A stretch of DNA of 64,000 nucleotides from Basidiobolus meristosporus CBS 931.73 (taxonomy: Eukaryota; Basidiobolomycota; Basidiobolomycetes; Basidiobolales; Basidiobolaceae): positions 99,750 through 163,749 of the forward strand of contig MCFE01000117.1 of NCBI GenBank assembly GCA_002104905.1, in the 5' to 3' direction. The notes under the pieces are model-generated. The model ran no database searches. It was not told the DNA's origin and saw only the letters and a program-made list of their open reading frames with translations. Shown in pieces: positions 44,634-56,316 of the stretch. The first letter of the stretch is position 1. Every line of letters begins with the position of its first letter. The position numbers were made by a program, and so were the translations under genes.

Positions 44634-47110
44634 TGTGTGTCAGTGTCGGTTGAACGTATAGTGTTGCCAGCAGGAGAATAAATAATTCTCTTTTGGAACT
44701 AAAAAAAAAGAAAAAAAATCTCGGGCAACTAGGCTGCCAAAACCACTACATGCCATTCAAATCAAGAAACCTCCAATCTTGATTAAATCCAATAATGGGT
44801 GTTGGCTCAGTGGATCTACTGCCACAGGTCTAGCGATTCGAAAAAATTTCCCACCATTTTCTGAGCCTCACTGTTATACCAGAAGTGATCCTCGCATAAT
44901 GGATTATACAATCGCCTCTCCAATCCATACGATAACCAATTATGTTGCTAGCTAGCCGGCGCCAGTCTTGCTGATTGGTGTGTACCTGCACTTTTAAGTG
45001 ATGTAAAAACTCGAATCCAAATCGTGGTTATTCATGCGATGTATGAAAAGTATTTCAAGGTGGTTATACAATATGCAATATTTGGAATCACAGGATTCGT
45101 AGAGTCTGGTTCACTCTCAATCCTTGTTGAAAATACGTGTTCTATATATGTAGCATTTGGATATGCAACAGCAGGTTGTGGAGTGTACACCCGAGGGTGC
45201 AAACCTAACTCTGCTTCTTTTTGTGCTATTATGAAGCCACACTTGGTATCATTCAACTAGGTTTATGATGCCCAGGGTTACACAAAGTATTGCTCAATAT
45301 ACAGAGGTTGCCAAGAGGGCTGGCCTGCTGAAGGTCACCAAATTTCGTGTAGAGAGGACTTGCGGAAAAAAAACAAAAAGGCTTCGCCCTTAACCGAAAT
45401 CACTTTTTGGAAAAGCCGGTGATGGCACGTTTTCTCAACGGTTTATCTTTTGAGAGGATTGTTTCCAATGAGCTGTCAGGATGGATCCCAGATGAAGATA
45501 ATTCCAAGTCATATGTTTGGAGACCCCCTGGCCCTTAGACTTCCTGTTTATATTAGGGCCCTCGGTTGCTCATGGTTGATTTTATGCTCCAACTAGAACT
45601 GAGGTAAAGAATTGAATCTATGTTGCCTTTGTTGGAACAAAGGGTATTATTATGATTCTACCAAGGGTCAAGTTTAACGAACAATATGAGTTCCAAGTGT
45701 TCAGGTGACTTGCCAGTCTCTGCCACCAGAATGCACGAGTTCGGGTTCCCCTTAGAGCAAGGGGTATTCAACCAGACTATGTGCTTTGAAGCATGAAGGA
45801 TACGCTTGTTTGACCTGGTTACATATAGTGTGAGGTCCTACTCTTTAAACAAGGCGGTAGTTTAGAGGATTCAACACTCGAATCTTATATTTTAACCAAG
45901 CAGCCAGGTGGTGTGTGCAGTATGTTGCATTGCCGACGATGACCACCACTTTCTTCCATATCAAATGGTAGATACTACACGTTAGGAGCCAAAGGATGGC
46001 GGATCTCTAGGTCCGTCGCGGGTTTCATTAGAGTAAATATCGGGGAGAGATTGGCCGAGGTTTGAAGAATGAAGTAAGTGAGCCCTGAGCACATAATGAT
46101 CCTTTCAAAGTAAGGAGGTTTATCAACAACAAATTGTTTATGGCCGAACTCTAGCTGAGATCACCATGAAGTTGCTTGAATAAATGTACGAAGGCCGCGA
46201 GCGGACATAGCTATGTTGTTGGAACACCTGGTGCCCGAAGTATTGGTGAGCCAAGTGGACCGATAACACCCAGCTTGCAAGTATTGCATTAGTGTAAACC
46301 TTGATGAGCCTTGTACTAACGGAACCATCAATAAACAACTCTAGCTAGCTAGAGGTTGTCATCGTACCCATTTCGTAAAAGATTGTGTTCAGGAGAACTT
46401 GCAAAAGTTCACCAGATGGGTATCATACTGTATGAAGGTGTCTTTGAATGATACCCGTGATTTACGCGTCCACGTGCTGTCAAGGATGCCTAAATTTCGT
46501 TCCTGGACTGTCCTGACTTACAATTGCCCAAGGCCTCGTAGAAGTAAAGTGTCCAATTGAATACTGCGGCCACCTGAAGTCGAGTTATTGAATAATCCCT
46601 CATCAGCTCCATGAACTTGTCAAGGTATACGATACGATTCATCCTGAGTTATGTACGCATCAGGATATGGTTTAGACAAGGAGTAGGCGGCGGCTGAGGT
46701 TTGCAACATTCCTCGACCAAGGCCCCATATCCTTATACAGTCCTACCGGGTGTATAGCCTCCAATGCCAAATCATGGTCAAAGGGGTAGTGTATTCAGCA
46801 GAATGTTTATTTCATCGATTAATCAATGCTTAGATCCAAAGTAGAACAACGTGGATTTTGGTGGTGCTAGAAGTGGTAGTGACATACCAAGGTGAGGGTA
46901 CATAGTATTGTTGGCAGGTGAGCAGATAGCAGTGGGCAGTTGCACTACCTGGCCAGTACTTTAAAGATGATTACGTGTAGGTTTACATGAGATGGGATGG
47001 AGGATTGATAAAGTATATTACGAATATTATGGTCGGTTCGGCTTAAACTCAGTTGGAGTTGATATGTAGGCTTTCGTACTAGGCGCACAAGGTTGTGTCG
47101 GCATTGAGGT
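44634..47110. other. 2.5-kb gene-poor interval
   Basis: No conserved frame was found on either strand. Two overlapping open frames at 45024-45260 mirror each other and have no domain. Composition is mixed, with CpG present, so it does not look like the CpG-poor transposon DNA. Confidence 0.5.
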
Positions 47111-50100
47111 TCACACAGAGGATTCCTGGTCCTCAGTTAACTGCACCATCTTGTTTACTTTGTTATCTATATTGCCAAGCAATTTTCCTACGTACTGAAG
47201 CTGCATCCCGATATCTCGCAAAGTGGGCTGCTCCGCATCTTGCGATACCTCAACATCCGACACCAATTCAGCCTCCGCTCTTACAGGTTCATCTAATACC
47301 ACTTTCGGTATCTCGGGATTCTGATAGTCGGAAAGCCCAGCAGAGCGAATCTGTTTGCTTATGGTATGAATCTGATACCAGCTAATAATATTAGAGACAA
47401 GTAGAATGCCCATGATAGCTAGTAGAATCAAGGTTGACGATGAGGCAAGGTTCTTAAGGTCAAACATGGACCTCGCAGTGGATTGCGATGCAATGGCTGC
47501 TTGGCCACCCTTCTCGTTAGCGTCCCCATGCTTTTTTTCGTGCTTATTTGCCCTGTGCTGGTTCTTTTTTGGCTTCTTTCTTTTCTTTGTCTCACTCGTC
47601 TTGTTTGGAGAGATGTTGGAAGGATTATCTACAAGGTGGCGTTTGACTGCGCTCTCAATGTCTTTGGCTGCTTCCAAACTTCCATCTAAGGTGCTACGCT
47701 CAATTTGGCCTGATGATGGTATTTTAGCGTGAAGGTCAAACATATCCGAAAAATGGAGTGTCAACAGCTACCTTTGAACCAAGAGCTTTTGTGCCAGACA
47801 ATACCACAAGAAACAATCATGCGGGTTTTACCATCTCCGGCATGCATCAAGCATGTGCGAGTTTTGGGATTGAAATATGTGCCATTGGGAACATCTGGCG
47901 TAGAGACGGTAGCTACCACAGACACGTATCTGAGTTGAGGAAGTGGTTAGCTGACACTCATAAAGTTGGATATTGCAGCGAATAGACGCACTTATCAAAG
48001 TCTTTGTGCTCGATTTCCTCAGTCACAGTGCATTTTGTCTGCTTTGGCCCTGATTCAACCAATTAGTCAAGAGCTATATTTACTTGGGAACAATATTCGT
48101 ACCTATTGGTGCATTGATTGGCTTGATGTAAACTAATGTTCTTTTGTTCTCTTTCCAAGCGCTAACCTCAACATCTGGATAACGGCAAAATTAGGTTGGA
48201 CTGGATAGTGCAAAGGGTAAATAAAAAGATTACCTTTGTTTTTTGACTCGGTCAGCAGGTTTTCAACCCAGCGCGTGTCGTCCCCATAGAGCAGCTCGTA
48301 CACCTTGGCGAGGGGCATCGGGAGTAGCGTGTCTAAAACTGGGTTTTCGAGGTGATCTTTCCCATAGCATTCACATACGGTCTGCTTTGTGTTGCCAGGG
48401 GATACCTCGGTTTCTGGGGCCGTGGTGGGTGTGCTTCCAACACCTCCGGGACTTGGGCTAGGCGCATTTTGTCTTTCTCTAGAGGTCTCCTTGGACAATG
48501 GAGCTGTGCCAGACCGAGAAGGCGCAGCAAGTAGGTTGGATGTCAAACTACGGCCTAAGATCAAGAAACGAGTTACGGGTGAGATTCGATAGAAGGAATA
48601 AACACTGCTACCCACCTCTCTGAATTTCACTCTGGTCTACATCTTCGGTGTCTACCTCTTCGTCGTGTGATCCAACGCTAACCTCATCGGAATACTCGTC
48701 AGAGCTAGAATCTCCAGAATCGGTACCAGAAGCAGAGTCAGGCTGAGAGCTCACGTTGTAAGGAGACTCAAGATTGCTTTCGGAGTTCGAGTAGGCGAGA
48801 TTCTCTATAAGAGCTGGGTGGTTTTTTCTCCAAAGATCAACGAGGCAGTTGAAGGCAGCTTCCCTCGTCAAGAATGAAGCAAAAAGATACTGCGGGGAGT
48901 GGGATTAATGGGAAGTTCCTACGATGTGCGGTCAGCAACACTGAGCAAGTAGATACCTTGTTGTGCAGCGTGGATATAAGGATTGCATTAGGGACAAAAA
49001 ACGCCATATTTCTTCTCTCGATGGCAACCACCTCCTTGAATTCTACTACGATCTATAATACAGAAATCGTGAGTAATGCTGAGCAAGAAAGGTGATATAT
49101 TACTGTTCGTACGTTGGTTACGAATCCAAAGATGTTGGCATAAAAGCAAACATAGTCTTCAGTGATATACATGCGTCCATGAACGAGAATATCTTTCTGA
49201 ATTGCACAGGAGTAATCTGGAAAACATTTTAGCTACTATACCATATACCCTTATTAAAAATGGTTACCTTCAATCAATATTTCGTTGAGGGGTACATTTT
49301 TGAAGAGATTATGGAAGTCTGCATTTCGTTTTTTGGCAGCGGCATTTAGGTTGGCAGCATCGGTGCTTGCCGTGTCCTCGAAATCAGTAGTGGCATCACT
49401 CTTGCTCCTAGAGCGGTTGGACTTTCGAAGACTGCCGGACCTGCTCATATTTGACAAATCGTCCGCCTGCTCCGAGGAAGCCCCATCGGAATCTGACGGA
49501 ATTTTTTCTGAAGCAGTTGAAGAATTGTTGACTTGGCTATTCTGCGAACTACAATTGATCTGCTCCAGTTGCTCTAATGTCAGAGCTGGCGGATTGGTAG
49601 TTATTGCCGAGGCAGTCGATAAATCAGTAGCTGCGGTAGCCATTGCTGGCTGATTGACTTGCGGAAAACGCGGTGTGGAATTTTGCCGACGCTCATCATC
49701 AACCTTGACAGAGCCTGGGCTGGAGGAGAGAGACTTTGTCTCAGCATTCTCCGCTTTAGCTGCCTTCAATGAAGTCAAATTCGAGGCAGCGGTCGTTGCA
49801 GCATTGAGCATGGACGCAAAGAAGTCCTTGGTTGTGTTACTGGAAGAAATGGGAGTTCCTGCTGATTGGGGTACAATCTGGTCATTGGAGGCCAAAGCTC
49901 GCTCAGGTGTAGTATGTGCTGGGAAAGGTTGTGAAGGTGTGGTAGGCTCCTCAGGTAATATATCTGTTGATTGTGGAATACGTTGAGAACTGTCAGGAGT
50001 AACAAAGACAGACTCGGAGGGGGTTATAGAGCCTGGTTGGATCTGTGGGGAGTTGGAGACCGACCTAGTGGTTTCTTTGGTGTTGGCTTTGCGAGGGGTT

Positions 50101-50132
50101 TGTGGAGGAGCGTAGATGAGTGGATCTTCCAT
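47111..50132 (-). CDS. GRAM-VASt sterol transporter (LAM/Ltc family)
   Basis: Multi-exon minus-strand gene starting MEDPLIYAPPQTPRKANTKE at 50132. A roughly 290-residue disordered Ser/Thr-rich N-terminus precedes a GRAM domain (DILVHGRMYITEDYVCFYAN ... VVAIERRNMAFFVPNAILIS ... FASFLTREAAFNCLVDLWRK), an acidic linker, a single VASt/StART-like domain (LPMPLAKVYELLYGDDTRWV ... GIVWHKSSWFKGQIERST), and near the C-terminus a membrane anchor (SSTLILLAIMGILLVSNIIS). This is the architecture of yeast Lam5/Lam6 and animal Asters, ER proteins that move sterol at plasma-membrane, mitochondrial or vacuolar contacts. Single VASt, so Lam5/6-like rather than Lam2/4-like. Confidence 0.88.
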
Positions 50133-53100
50133 TTTGTGGAGGAAAGAGCTGTACTATGTGGATGATAAGGTGAAGCAACCTGAGATAAACGGTAAGAACA
50201 ATTCTACAGCTGCAAGTTTCTCAAGATAAAAGCTTTTGACTCTGGAAAATAGGGGGAGGGGTATATAGACACGGACAAGTAGGTTTCCAGGGAAGTTTAA
50301 AAGAGCCAAGTCACATTAATAAGTTATTTACAAGCTGTTTCATTTATGAGTTAATTGCACTGAACACTGGGGTAGCATCGAAATTGCCATGATTTAACGG
50401 GTGATTGAGGTGATAATTGGCAGAATGACTGTGCAGGATGTATAAATTAGTATATATATGTCAGCATATCATAATGCTACTACAAAATTGACGAGCCTTG
50501 ATCAATAAGCTTTGTCAACGCAAATTCCCTAGCCTGTATGACTCAGCCTGGTTGGGTGGAATGTGGATTTCGGAGGAAAACGCTGCCGCTATTTCGAATC
50601 ATTTGGAATTATCAGTCACAGCATCACCCTTAGCCTCATGCCACCCCACCTTGCCTAGAAGGTTAACAAGAGCCCATGCAATATAATCATACTGATTGCA
50701 CGTCCATATTAGACTTGCCAGCTTCCCAAAACGACCGCCGTCCACCCTGATAGGCCCATCAGCACACATATACCCCTATTTGTGAATATGAAACGGACAC
50801 AAATCAATTCGGCCGCGCGGTTAAATAATCTCCAAGCGATCCAAGTGCTCACGAGGCACATGATCCCGCGCTTGACGCAATCTTATAAATAGGATGTGAT
50901 TATCCAATCATGGTCAATTATCTGAAAGCAAGCTTGAATGTGTTTGACGACCATCGTTGTGATGAGAGCCAACGCTTCACAGTGGCTAGTGACAAGGTCA
51001 GTGTATGCCACAGGAGTAGTAGGTTATTGAGCATGTCAAGAAATGTCGCACCAATTACCTCGTATGACATAGCAGCCTGCGGCTTGTCCTGCCCAGAGAG
51101 GACCAACGTCTAGCATTGTGATCAGTAGTGCAATCCTCGATGATACTCTTGATGGTGACGCACCGTTGAGATGAGAAGTGATGTGGTGTCGCAATACTTA
51201 TATCTAGGTTGCGGCCATGCGAGTGGGAAATGTAAACACCACACTGATCAATCGAATTCCCTCATCAGGCTGCCCGATCAAGGATTGAATCTGCCCGGCC
51301 AATCCAGCTGACTGCGCTCAGAGCCTAGTGGGCATAGCCAAGGGGCGACGCAATTAGCCCTGGTTAACGATTCCTGGGTGATCCTAGGATCATGGTCTCA
51401 ACCGCTCTCTACATCTTGCATGAATGTGAATGATGCTGCCGTATCCATGATGTCAATGTTCGATCGAATTCATCTAAAGCCGGACTTGGCACATTAGTTA
51501 GCAATAAGCCTGCTTAAAAGCCTATAGCAGTAGCAAGTCAATGGCACGTGAGAGATCAGGCTGGCGAAGGAAACACGAGCAGCTAGGTGCCCCGATGATG
51601 GTGAATTTTTCTCTGGATATTTCCAATTTCGGTGATTTGCATGTGGCTAGACTAGGCGTTTTAATTTTGACTTGTGTGGTAGGGATTGCCAGGGAGTTAG
51701 CTTTAACTCTGGTTAACCACCCAGTTCTGATTCAGATATGCGCTGAGAGGTAGTGGGTGCTGAGTGTAAGGACACAGTCATGCAGTGGAGCGCTATTCCT
51801 GTTGACGCTCTCATAGCCACTCCCAATCTCAACACCTGGCTCACCAATGGATGTGAGTAGACCGTATGGATGGTGAATTGCTTGTCCCAAGAAACCGCAT
51901 CGGAAGCGAAAAACCAAGCGATAGTACACAACGAGAACAATCTGGTTTTGGCAAGTAGAATTTAAATGTGTTTCTCGTAGTGTAAAGCTTGGGTTATCAA
52001 GCAATTACTGGATTTTTCCATCCATCGGAATATTTAATTCCAGGCGTATTGCCAACATGCCGGGATTGGTTAGTGTGCGAATTTGTGGCAGAAGCCTGTT
52101 TGATAATTCGGGTTAAAAATTCCAATTTATATAAATGAACTGATACCGAGTTTTATGTACAAATCCAAAATTGTATTATGTATAACTACAGAATACAGTC
52201 TCCAATACAAATGGATGTGGGCTTAGAGTGGCTGGCTGCTATGTGCTACACAAAAATTGAACAGAGCGGTTAACGGTTGGCGCTTACTCGCTTTACATGT
52301 CTGCTCAGCTTAAAGCATATTGGGATTGGTAAAATATCACTAGTTGTCTACATGACCTTATGACGACTGGGAGAATGTATTGTAATACTATATAAATATA
52401 TTTGCTACATGCAGAGTAATACAAATTAAGTTTATTTACACATGGTTCTGATATAACTTCACTGGAGCTTACGATTCCCTTGACTCCCGAATCTATTTAT
52501 TACGGTGGTGCTATTAGATTGAGAAAAAAGATAGTACGACCATCATTTTGCAAATAGAATAAGTTCTATATTATAGAATATCATACCAGCGTTAGTGGTG
52601 GCTATTCAACTACGGGAGTTACTTCTGCCTTCAAGGTACATTGATCAATCTGATATGAGTCCAAAATCTTAATATTATAGGCAATACTGATGCATAAAAT
52701 TAGTGCAGCACCTGACACTTTGGGCATTCTGACTTCACACATAATATATATTCTTGGAATTATTTTGATGATTTATCATATATACTTGACCTTTTCTTGG
52801 GACTACAAAATGCCCCATACTGGCAAACATCTTGATGTAAATGTATGAGTATTACAGATAAGGAAGGATAGGTTAAGTTGTGGCAATGTGAATCATGATA
52901 TCATCTTTGACTGAGATATACTGCAAACACTTGTGTGAAAGAATTATTAAAGCCAACATTGTCAATAGCTTGGGAAGCATAGAGCTCTTAGCTGTTACTA
53001 TTACCAGAAGCATTCCCCCTGAAAAAATAAGCAAAGGCCAGCAGAATTCCAAGTTTCTCAAATTTGACTACTGTCATGGTTAGGGCTAGGGCTCTAGTGC

Positions 53101-53157
53101 TCTATTGGGAAATTTGCACATAGAGTGCAATCTTGAACTATGACAAAGTCATGTGAG
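50133..53157. other. 3-kb gene-free transition to the subtelomere-like array
   Basis: The first part contains the LAM-gene promoter. After about 52000 the sequence becomes more AT-rich and CpG-poor. Short open frames (50498, 50910, 51541) carry no domains. Confidence 0.5.
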
Positions 53158-53340
53158 TGTTGTAAGTAATAAGCTGTTACCTAAATATTCATGCTAACTC
53201 AGTCACATAGATCTTTTTCTGTGATTAATATTTTGTCCTGACCAAATTTATTATCAGGATTTACTTATAATATCTTCACCCAATTATTCTTGTAAGAGTC
53301 TTGGAGATATTGGAAGCTATTGGGAGAACTGGTAGATATT
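53158..53340. repeat. rearranged Copia LTR fragments
   Basis: 53158-53282 is a diverged 5' part of the Copia LTR, starting TGTTGT. It is followed at about 53290-53315 by an LTR 3' end in inverted orientation (TTGTAAGAGTCTTGGAGAT), immediately left of the better-preserved LTR at 53342. This echoes the palindromic LTR arrangement at 9.4-10.0 kb. Confidence 0.7.
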
Positions 53341-53341
53341 G

Positions 53342-53674
53342 TGTTGTAAAAAATTTGTATTTCCACCTAAATATTCACCTAACTTAGTCACTTAGATCAT
53401 TACCTTCATATCCCAGAGAATACTGACCAAATTCCTTGTTGGGATTTACTTGGAATATTTACCCAGAACATGAAAATTAGATAGGTTGTCCAAACAGCCC
53501 CAAACTTTGCACACATGCTCTTGCAACCTTCCTTAATCTATTCTACATGCTTGTAATGCCAAGATCAGGTAAAAGTATAAACACTACTTTTACATTCAAT
53601 AAATCATTAAGTGAAAACCACCTAATCTGCATGTTCTCCTAATCACTTCCAATATCTCCAAGACTCTTACAACA
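53342..53674 (+). repeat. Copia-type 5' LTR (copy 2)
   Basis: 333 bp, TGTTGT...ACAACA, closely similar to 114-461 with small deletions. It is the 5' LTR of the gag-carrying element that follows. Confidence 0.9.
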
Positions 53675-53687
53675 GGCTATGAGCCCC
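53675..53687 (+). other. Copia primer-binding site (copy 2)
   Basis: GGCTATGAGCCCC right after the LTR, matching the half-tRNA iMet pattern of copy 1. Its internal ATG (53679) is the likely gag start codon. Confidence 0.5.
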
Positions 53688-54690
53688 AAGATGTTACTCT
53701 CTGCAATGTCTACTACTGCTATTACTGGAATTTTTCCTCTGCTGAAAAGTTGGATGGATCTAACTACCAAGTGTGGAAGGTCAAGATGAAGATGCTGCTA
53801 CAAGAAAGAGGCCTTTGGGATATTGTCATGGGAGAAGAATGCCCTCCTAAAAATGTGGGAGAGGAAGCCATAAAGTACCAGAAGAAAGAACAAAGTGCCT
53901 TTAACTGCATTTGCCTTAATGTCAAGGACAAATTGCTAATTCAATGCTCAAGAGCAAAAATGGCAAAGAATGCCTGGAGAGCATTAGAAGACACCTACCA
54001 GTCATGTTCAGCTGCCAAGAAAATGTATCTGAGACAAAAATTCTTTACTACAAAGATGCTGCCAGGAGAAGAAATGAAATATCTAATTAACAGAATTACC
54101 CTGCTGGTAGATGAGATGGAATCTGTGAGCGTACCAACTACTGATGAGGATGTGATAGTTACCGTCCTGAATAGCCTGACAGACAAGTTTCAGGGCCTTG
54201 TATCAGCCCTAGAGTCCAGAACTGAAGATTTGACCTTAAATTATGTACATGGAAGGCTCCTGGATGAAGAATTAAGAAAATCAAGTGCCAATAAGAAGGA
54301 AGAAGAGAATGCTTTAATAAGCAATGATAACCAGCAAAGGAGATACCCAAGACCCTACATAGGCAACAGTAACCTGTTTTGCAACAACTGCAAAAGGAAA
54401 GGACACACACCAGACCGGTGTCTCAAAAAGAAAGATAATCAGCAAAAGAAGCCTGAATATGGAAATGCTGCAACAACTGAAGATAGACTATTCATATCTG
54501 CACTAAATATGACCACAAACAAGGATTCTCAGACATGGTATATTGACTCTAGAGCATCTCATCACTTTACATGCCAAAAAGAACTTTTTACCCAATATCA
54601 AGAAATTCCAATTAAGAAGGTTTTTATGGGTGACAATAGAACACTTGATGCAGTTGGAGAAGGAACTATCCAAGTAAACCTTAGAAGCAG
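53679..54690 (+). pseudogene. Copia gag-protease, frameshifted and truncated
   Basis: ATG at 53679 reads MSPKMLLSAMSTTAITGIFP, then a 1-bp deletion (compared with copy 1) between about 53733 and 53745 shifts the frame; the remaining Gag runs open to the end. It includes the UBN2-type Gag core, the CCHC knuckle CNNCKRKGHTPDRC, and the protease start TWYIDSRASHHF, where the usual DSG is DSR. The element breaks off inside the protease at 54690, exactly where TTAGGG begins. Integrase, RT and the 3' LTR are missing. Confidence 0.88.
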
Positions 54691-54707
54691 TTAGGGGGGG
54701 ATGATAA

Positions 54708-54721
54708 TCACCACATGGTGA
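54708..54721 (-). other. LINE-type 3' UTR hairpin, copy 1
   Basis: TCACCA-CA-TGGTGA, a perfect 6-bp stem just inside the 3' terminus. A second inverted pair, CTTTATTT...AAATAAAG, lies beside it at 54725-54748. Confidence 0.8.
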
Positions 54722-54786
54722 AATCTTTATTTAAATCATAAATAAAGAAGCCAAATTTGAATATGAATAGTTGAGATGCAGAAAGC

Positions 54787-55587
54787 CTACAAAATAAACT
54801 TGGACTTTGCTGCATCCCAAATATCCTCAATATTGAAGTCTAGAGGAGAATGTAGCAAAACTGCTTGTTCACTGTAGTATTTCTTGAGGAAGTTTGTGAC
54901 TTGAAGGGAAGGAGAGTTTTTCAACAAGCTGGTAAACCTTTTGAGGAGTTCTTTTTCCAGAGAGAATGGTACAAAGAGTGGAATGTCCAAATGATGTCTG
55001 AATATATGCTCTGAGAGCTCCCAATCCAGCATACTTTTGACTTCTTCTGTAAAATCTTCAACATTATCTTTGTCAAGAATAACTTCCAAGAGATCCCTGG
55101 CAATGTACTGAATGTTAATAATCTTAGGCATATGAATACCTAGGTCCTTGAGGTAGTTTCTTTGTTATGAAATTGGGAGATAGCCAGCATTTCTGAAATA
55201 GCAAACAGCCCAATTGGCAGTGGGAGGAGTATCAGGGCTGACAGGGAATCTTCTTCTGGCTCTAGGGTGCACTGGCTTAGGTGACTGTCTTGTTGAAAGG
55301 GCAGCTGGCTTTGGATGGGCTTGAAGTGCTTGGGAGTATGTCTGAGTATGAATGGCAGGAGTTGCTGGTTGCTGACAGTGTTCAGATTGACTGGAAGAAG
55401 AGCTGGTTGAGGGGTTGCAAGGTAAGGAAGAAGCTGAAAGAGAAGTAGAGTGTGCTGGGTGAAGTTCAGAGAGAGTTTTGAAAAGAACCTGGATCTGGGA
55501 TTTCAACATAGAGTTTTCAGCCTCAAGAAGTGAAACTCTTTGTTCAAAGTAAGAAGTCTGTAAAGAGTGAAAGTTGGGTAAAGACAT
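54787..55587 (-). pseudogene. ORF1-like protein with one in-frame TAA
   Basis: From ATG 55587 (MSLPNFHSLQTSYFEQRVSL) a coiled coil is followed by a Ser/Pro-rich stretch and then by the C-terminal domain that resembles the end of LINE-B ORF1: LLEVILDKDNVEDF versus ILEVILDQNIADPF, and FNIEDIWDAAK versus FEELWDSAG. A single TAA (55165-55167) interrupts it after the conserved PIS; the frame is otherwise intact to the stop at 54787. The N-terminal Cys-rich ribbon of LINE-B ORF1 is absent. The TAA could be a recent null mutation or a leaky stop. Confidence 0.7.
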
Positions 55588-55688
55588 GGAAAAGTAGATA
55601 ATAAGAAGAAAGGAGTAGTTGGGGTGGTAGGGTGGAAAATAGTTAAGAAGAAAAGAGAGGAAAGATCTGAAATTGAAAATCTCAGAAT

Positions 55689-55700
55689 TTAGGGTTAGGG
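55689..55700 (+). repeat. two telomere-type TTAGGG units
   Basis: TTAGGGTTAGGG lies between the 5' end of the ORF1-only element and the 3' end of the SINE, with further G residues following. Confidence 0.8.
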
Positions 55701-55709
55701 GGAGGAAAG

Positions 55710-55723
55710 TCACCAAGTGGTGA
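55710..55723 (-). other. 3' UTR hairpin, copy 2 (SINE tail)
   Basis: TCACCA-AG-TGGTGA, same position relative to the end as in the LINE copies. Confidence 0.8.
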
Positions 55724-55779
55724 AATCTTTATTTACTTATGACAAGTATCTAAAGAAGGCAAGTTAATCTGAAGTTATT

Positions 55780-55898
55780 CCTAGAAAGCTAGGTCTGAGA
55801 GATATCTTCCTGGTAAGCCAGGTCTGAGAGTTGACAAGCAGAATGGTACTATATTTCCTAGTTAGCTAGGTCTGAGAGTTGTTTCCTGGAAAGCCAGG
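55780..55898 (-). repeat. four tandem hairpin units in the SINE body
   Basis: Units at 55780-55793, 55809-55822, 55857-55870 and 55885-55898 have stems CCTAG/CTAGG, CCTGG/CCAGG, CCTAG/CTAGG and CCTGG/CCAGG, each with a 4-nt loop ending AG and followed by a CTGAGA box. The alternation A-T to G-C occurs on both sides of the stem, so pairing is kept. Confidence 0.75.
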
Positions 55899-56154
55899 CC
55901 TGAGAAGTGAGAATCAGAATATATCTGAGCCAAGTTATACTGGTTTGCGGTAGCTGAATTGTGGCCGGAATGGCCAGTAGACTGGGGGAACTGAGAGGAA
56001 TTTCTGGGTGATCACTGGCCAAGTTTACTAGGCAAATCTGGCCAATTAGCATTTCAAGGATTTCAGCCAATCAGATCCTTTACTTTGCCCAATGGTTGAT
56101 CAAGCCATCTCCCAATGAGCACACATCAATTTATTGATCAAATTGTTGGATCCA

Positions 56155-56208
56155 GGATTTGAACCCACAACCATGGGTATGGAAGGGTTAGGGATAACCA
56201 CAAGGCTA
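56155..56208 (-). promoter_or_regulatory. internal Pol III promoter-like A and B boxes
   Basis: A-box-like 56208-56198 and B-box-like 56165-56155 within the SINE head. The B box has CAAA where tRNA genes usually have CGAN, a CpG loss. Confidence 0.65.
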
Positions 56209-56235
56209 AGTGTTCTTGGTTAGGGGGGGAGACAG

Positions 56236-56249
56236 TCACCAACAGGTGA
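56236..56249 (-). other. 3' UTR hairpin, copy 3 (LINE-B)
   Basis: TCACC-AACA-GGTGA, 5-bp stem at the same place as in the other copies. Confidence 0.75.
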
Positions 56250-56316
56250 AATCTTTATTTCAGTAGAAACAAAGAAGCCAGCGCTACTGTTGTAGCTTTG
56301 ATACAAGAGTGTGTAG

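Larger units (their letters stand above)
54691..55688 (-). mobile_element. ORF1-only LINE derivative
   Basis: Minus-strand element with 5' end at 55688 (next to two TTAGGG units on the plus strand) and 3' end at 54691 (plus strand TTAGGG followed by extra G). It carries only an ORF1-like frame and then the shared 3' UTR with the terminal hairpin. There is no endonuclease or RT. This resembles HAL1-type half-LINEs, which would be mobilised by the RT of a full LINE such as the neighbours at 56220 or 60903. Confidence 0.75.
55689..56219 (-). mobile_element. tRNA-derived SINE with LINE-like 3' tail
   Basis: On the minus strand the element starts at 56219 with a tRNA-like head. A-box-like TAGCCTTGTGG is at 56208-56198 and B-box-like GGTTCAAATCC at 56165-56155, spaced as in a tRNA gene. 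A body of about 390 bp follows, including four tandem small hairpins, then a tail shared with the neighbouring LINEs: the stem-loop at 55710-55723 and a CCCCCTAACCCTAA end. tRNA head plus borrowed LINE tail is the classic SINE plan. Confidence 0.75.

Noticed and set aside
45024-45260. Mirror open frames on both strands
   Set aside because: Equal-length frames on both strands with no domain, introns or promoter are expected by chance in this composition.
53730-53760. Programmed frameshift in Copia gag
   Set aside because: Copy 1 (534-560) has the extra base and stays in one frame, so copy 2 carries a simple 1-bp deletion.
56188-56193. TTAGGG inside the SINE head as a telomere unit
   Set aside because: It falls within the tRNA-like region between the A and B boxes, not at an element junction.
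56155-56208. Possible real tRNA gene
   Set aside because: A- and B-box-like motifs are present, but the T stem is poorly paired, the B box is CAAA rather than CGAN, no clear anticodon arm forms, and the sequence runs straight into a repeat body. Better explained as a SINE head.
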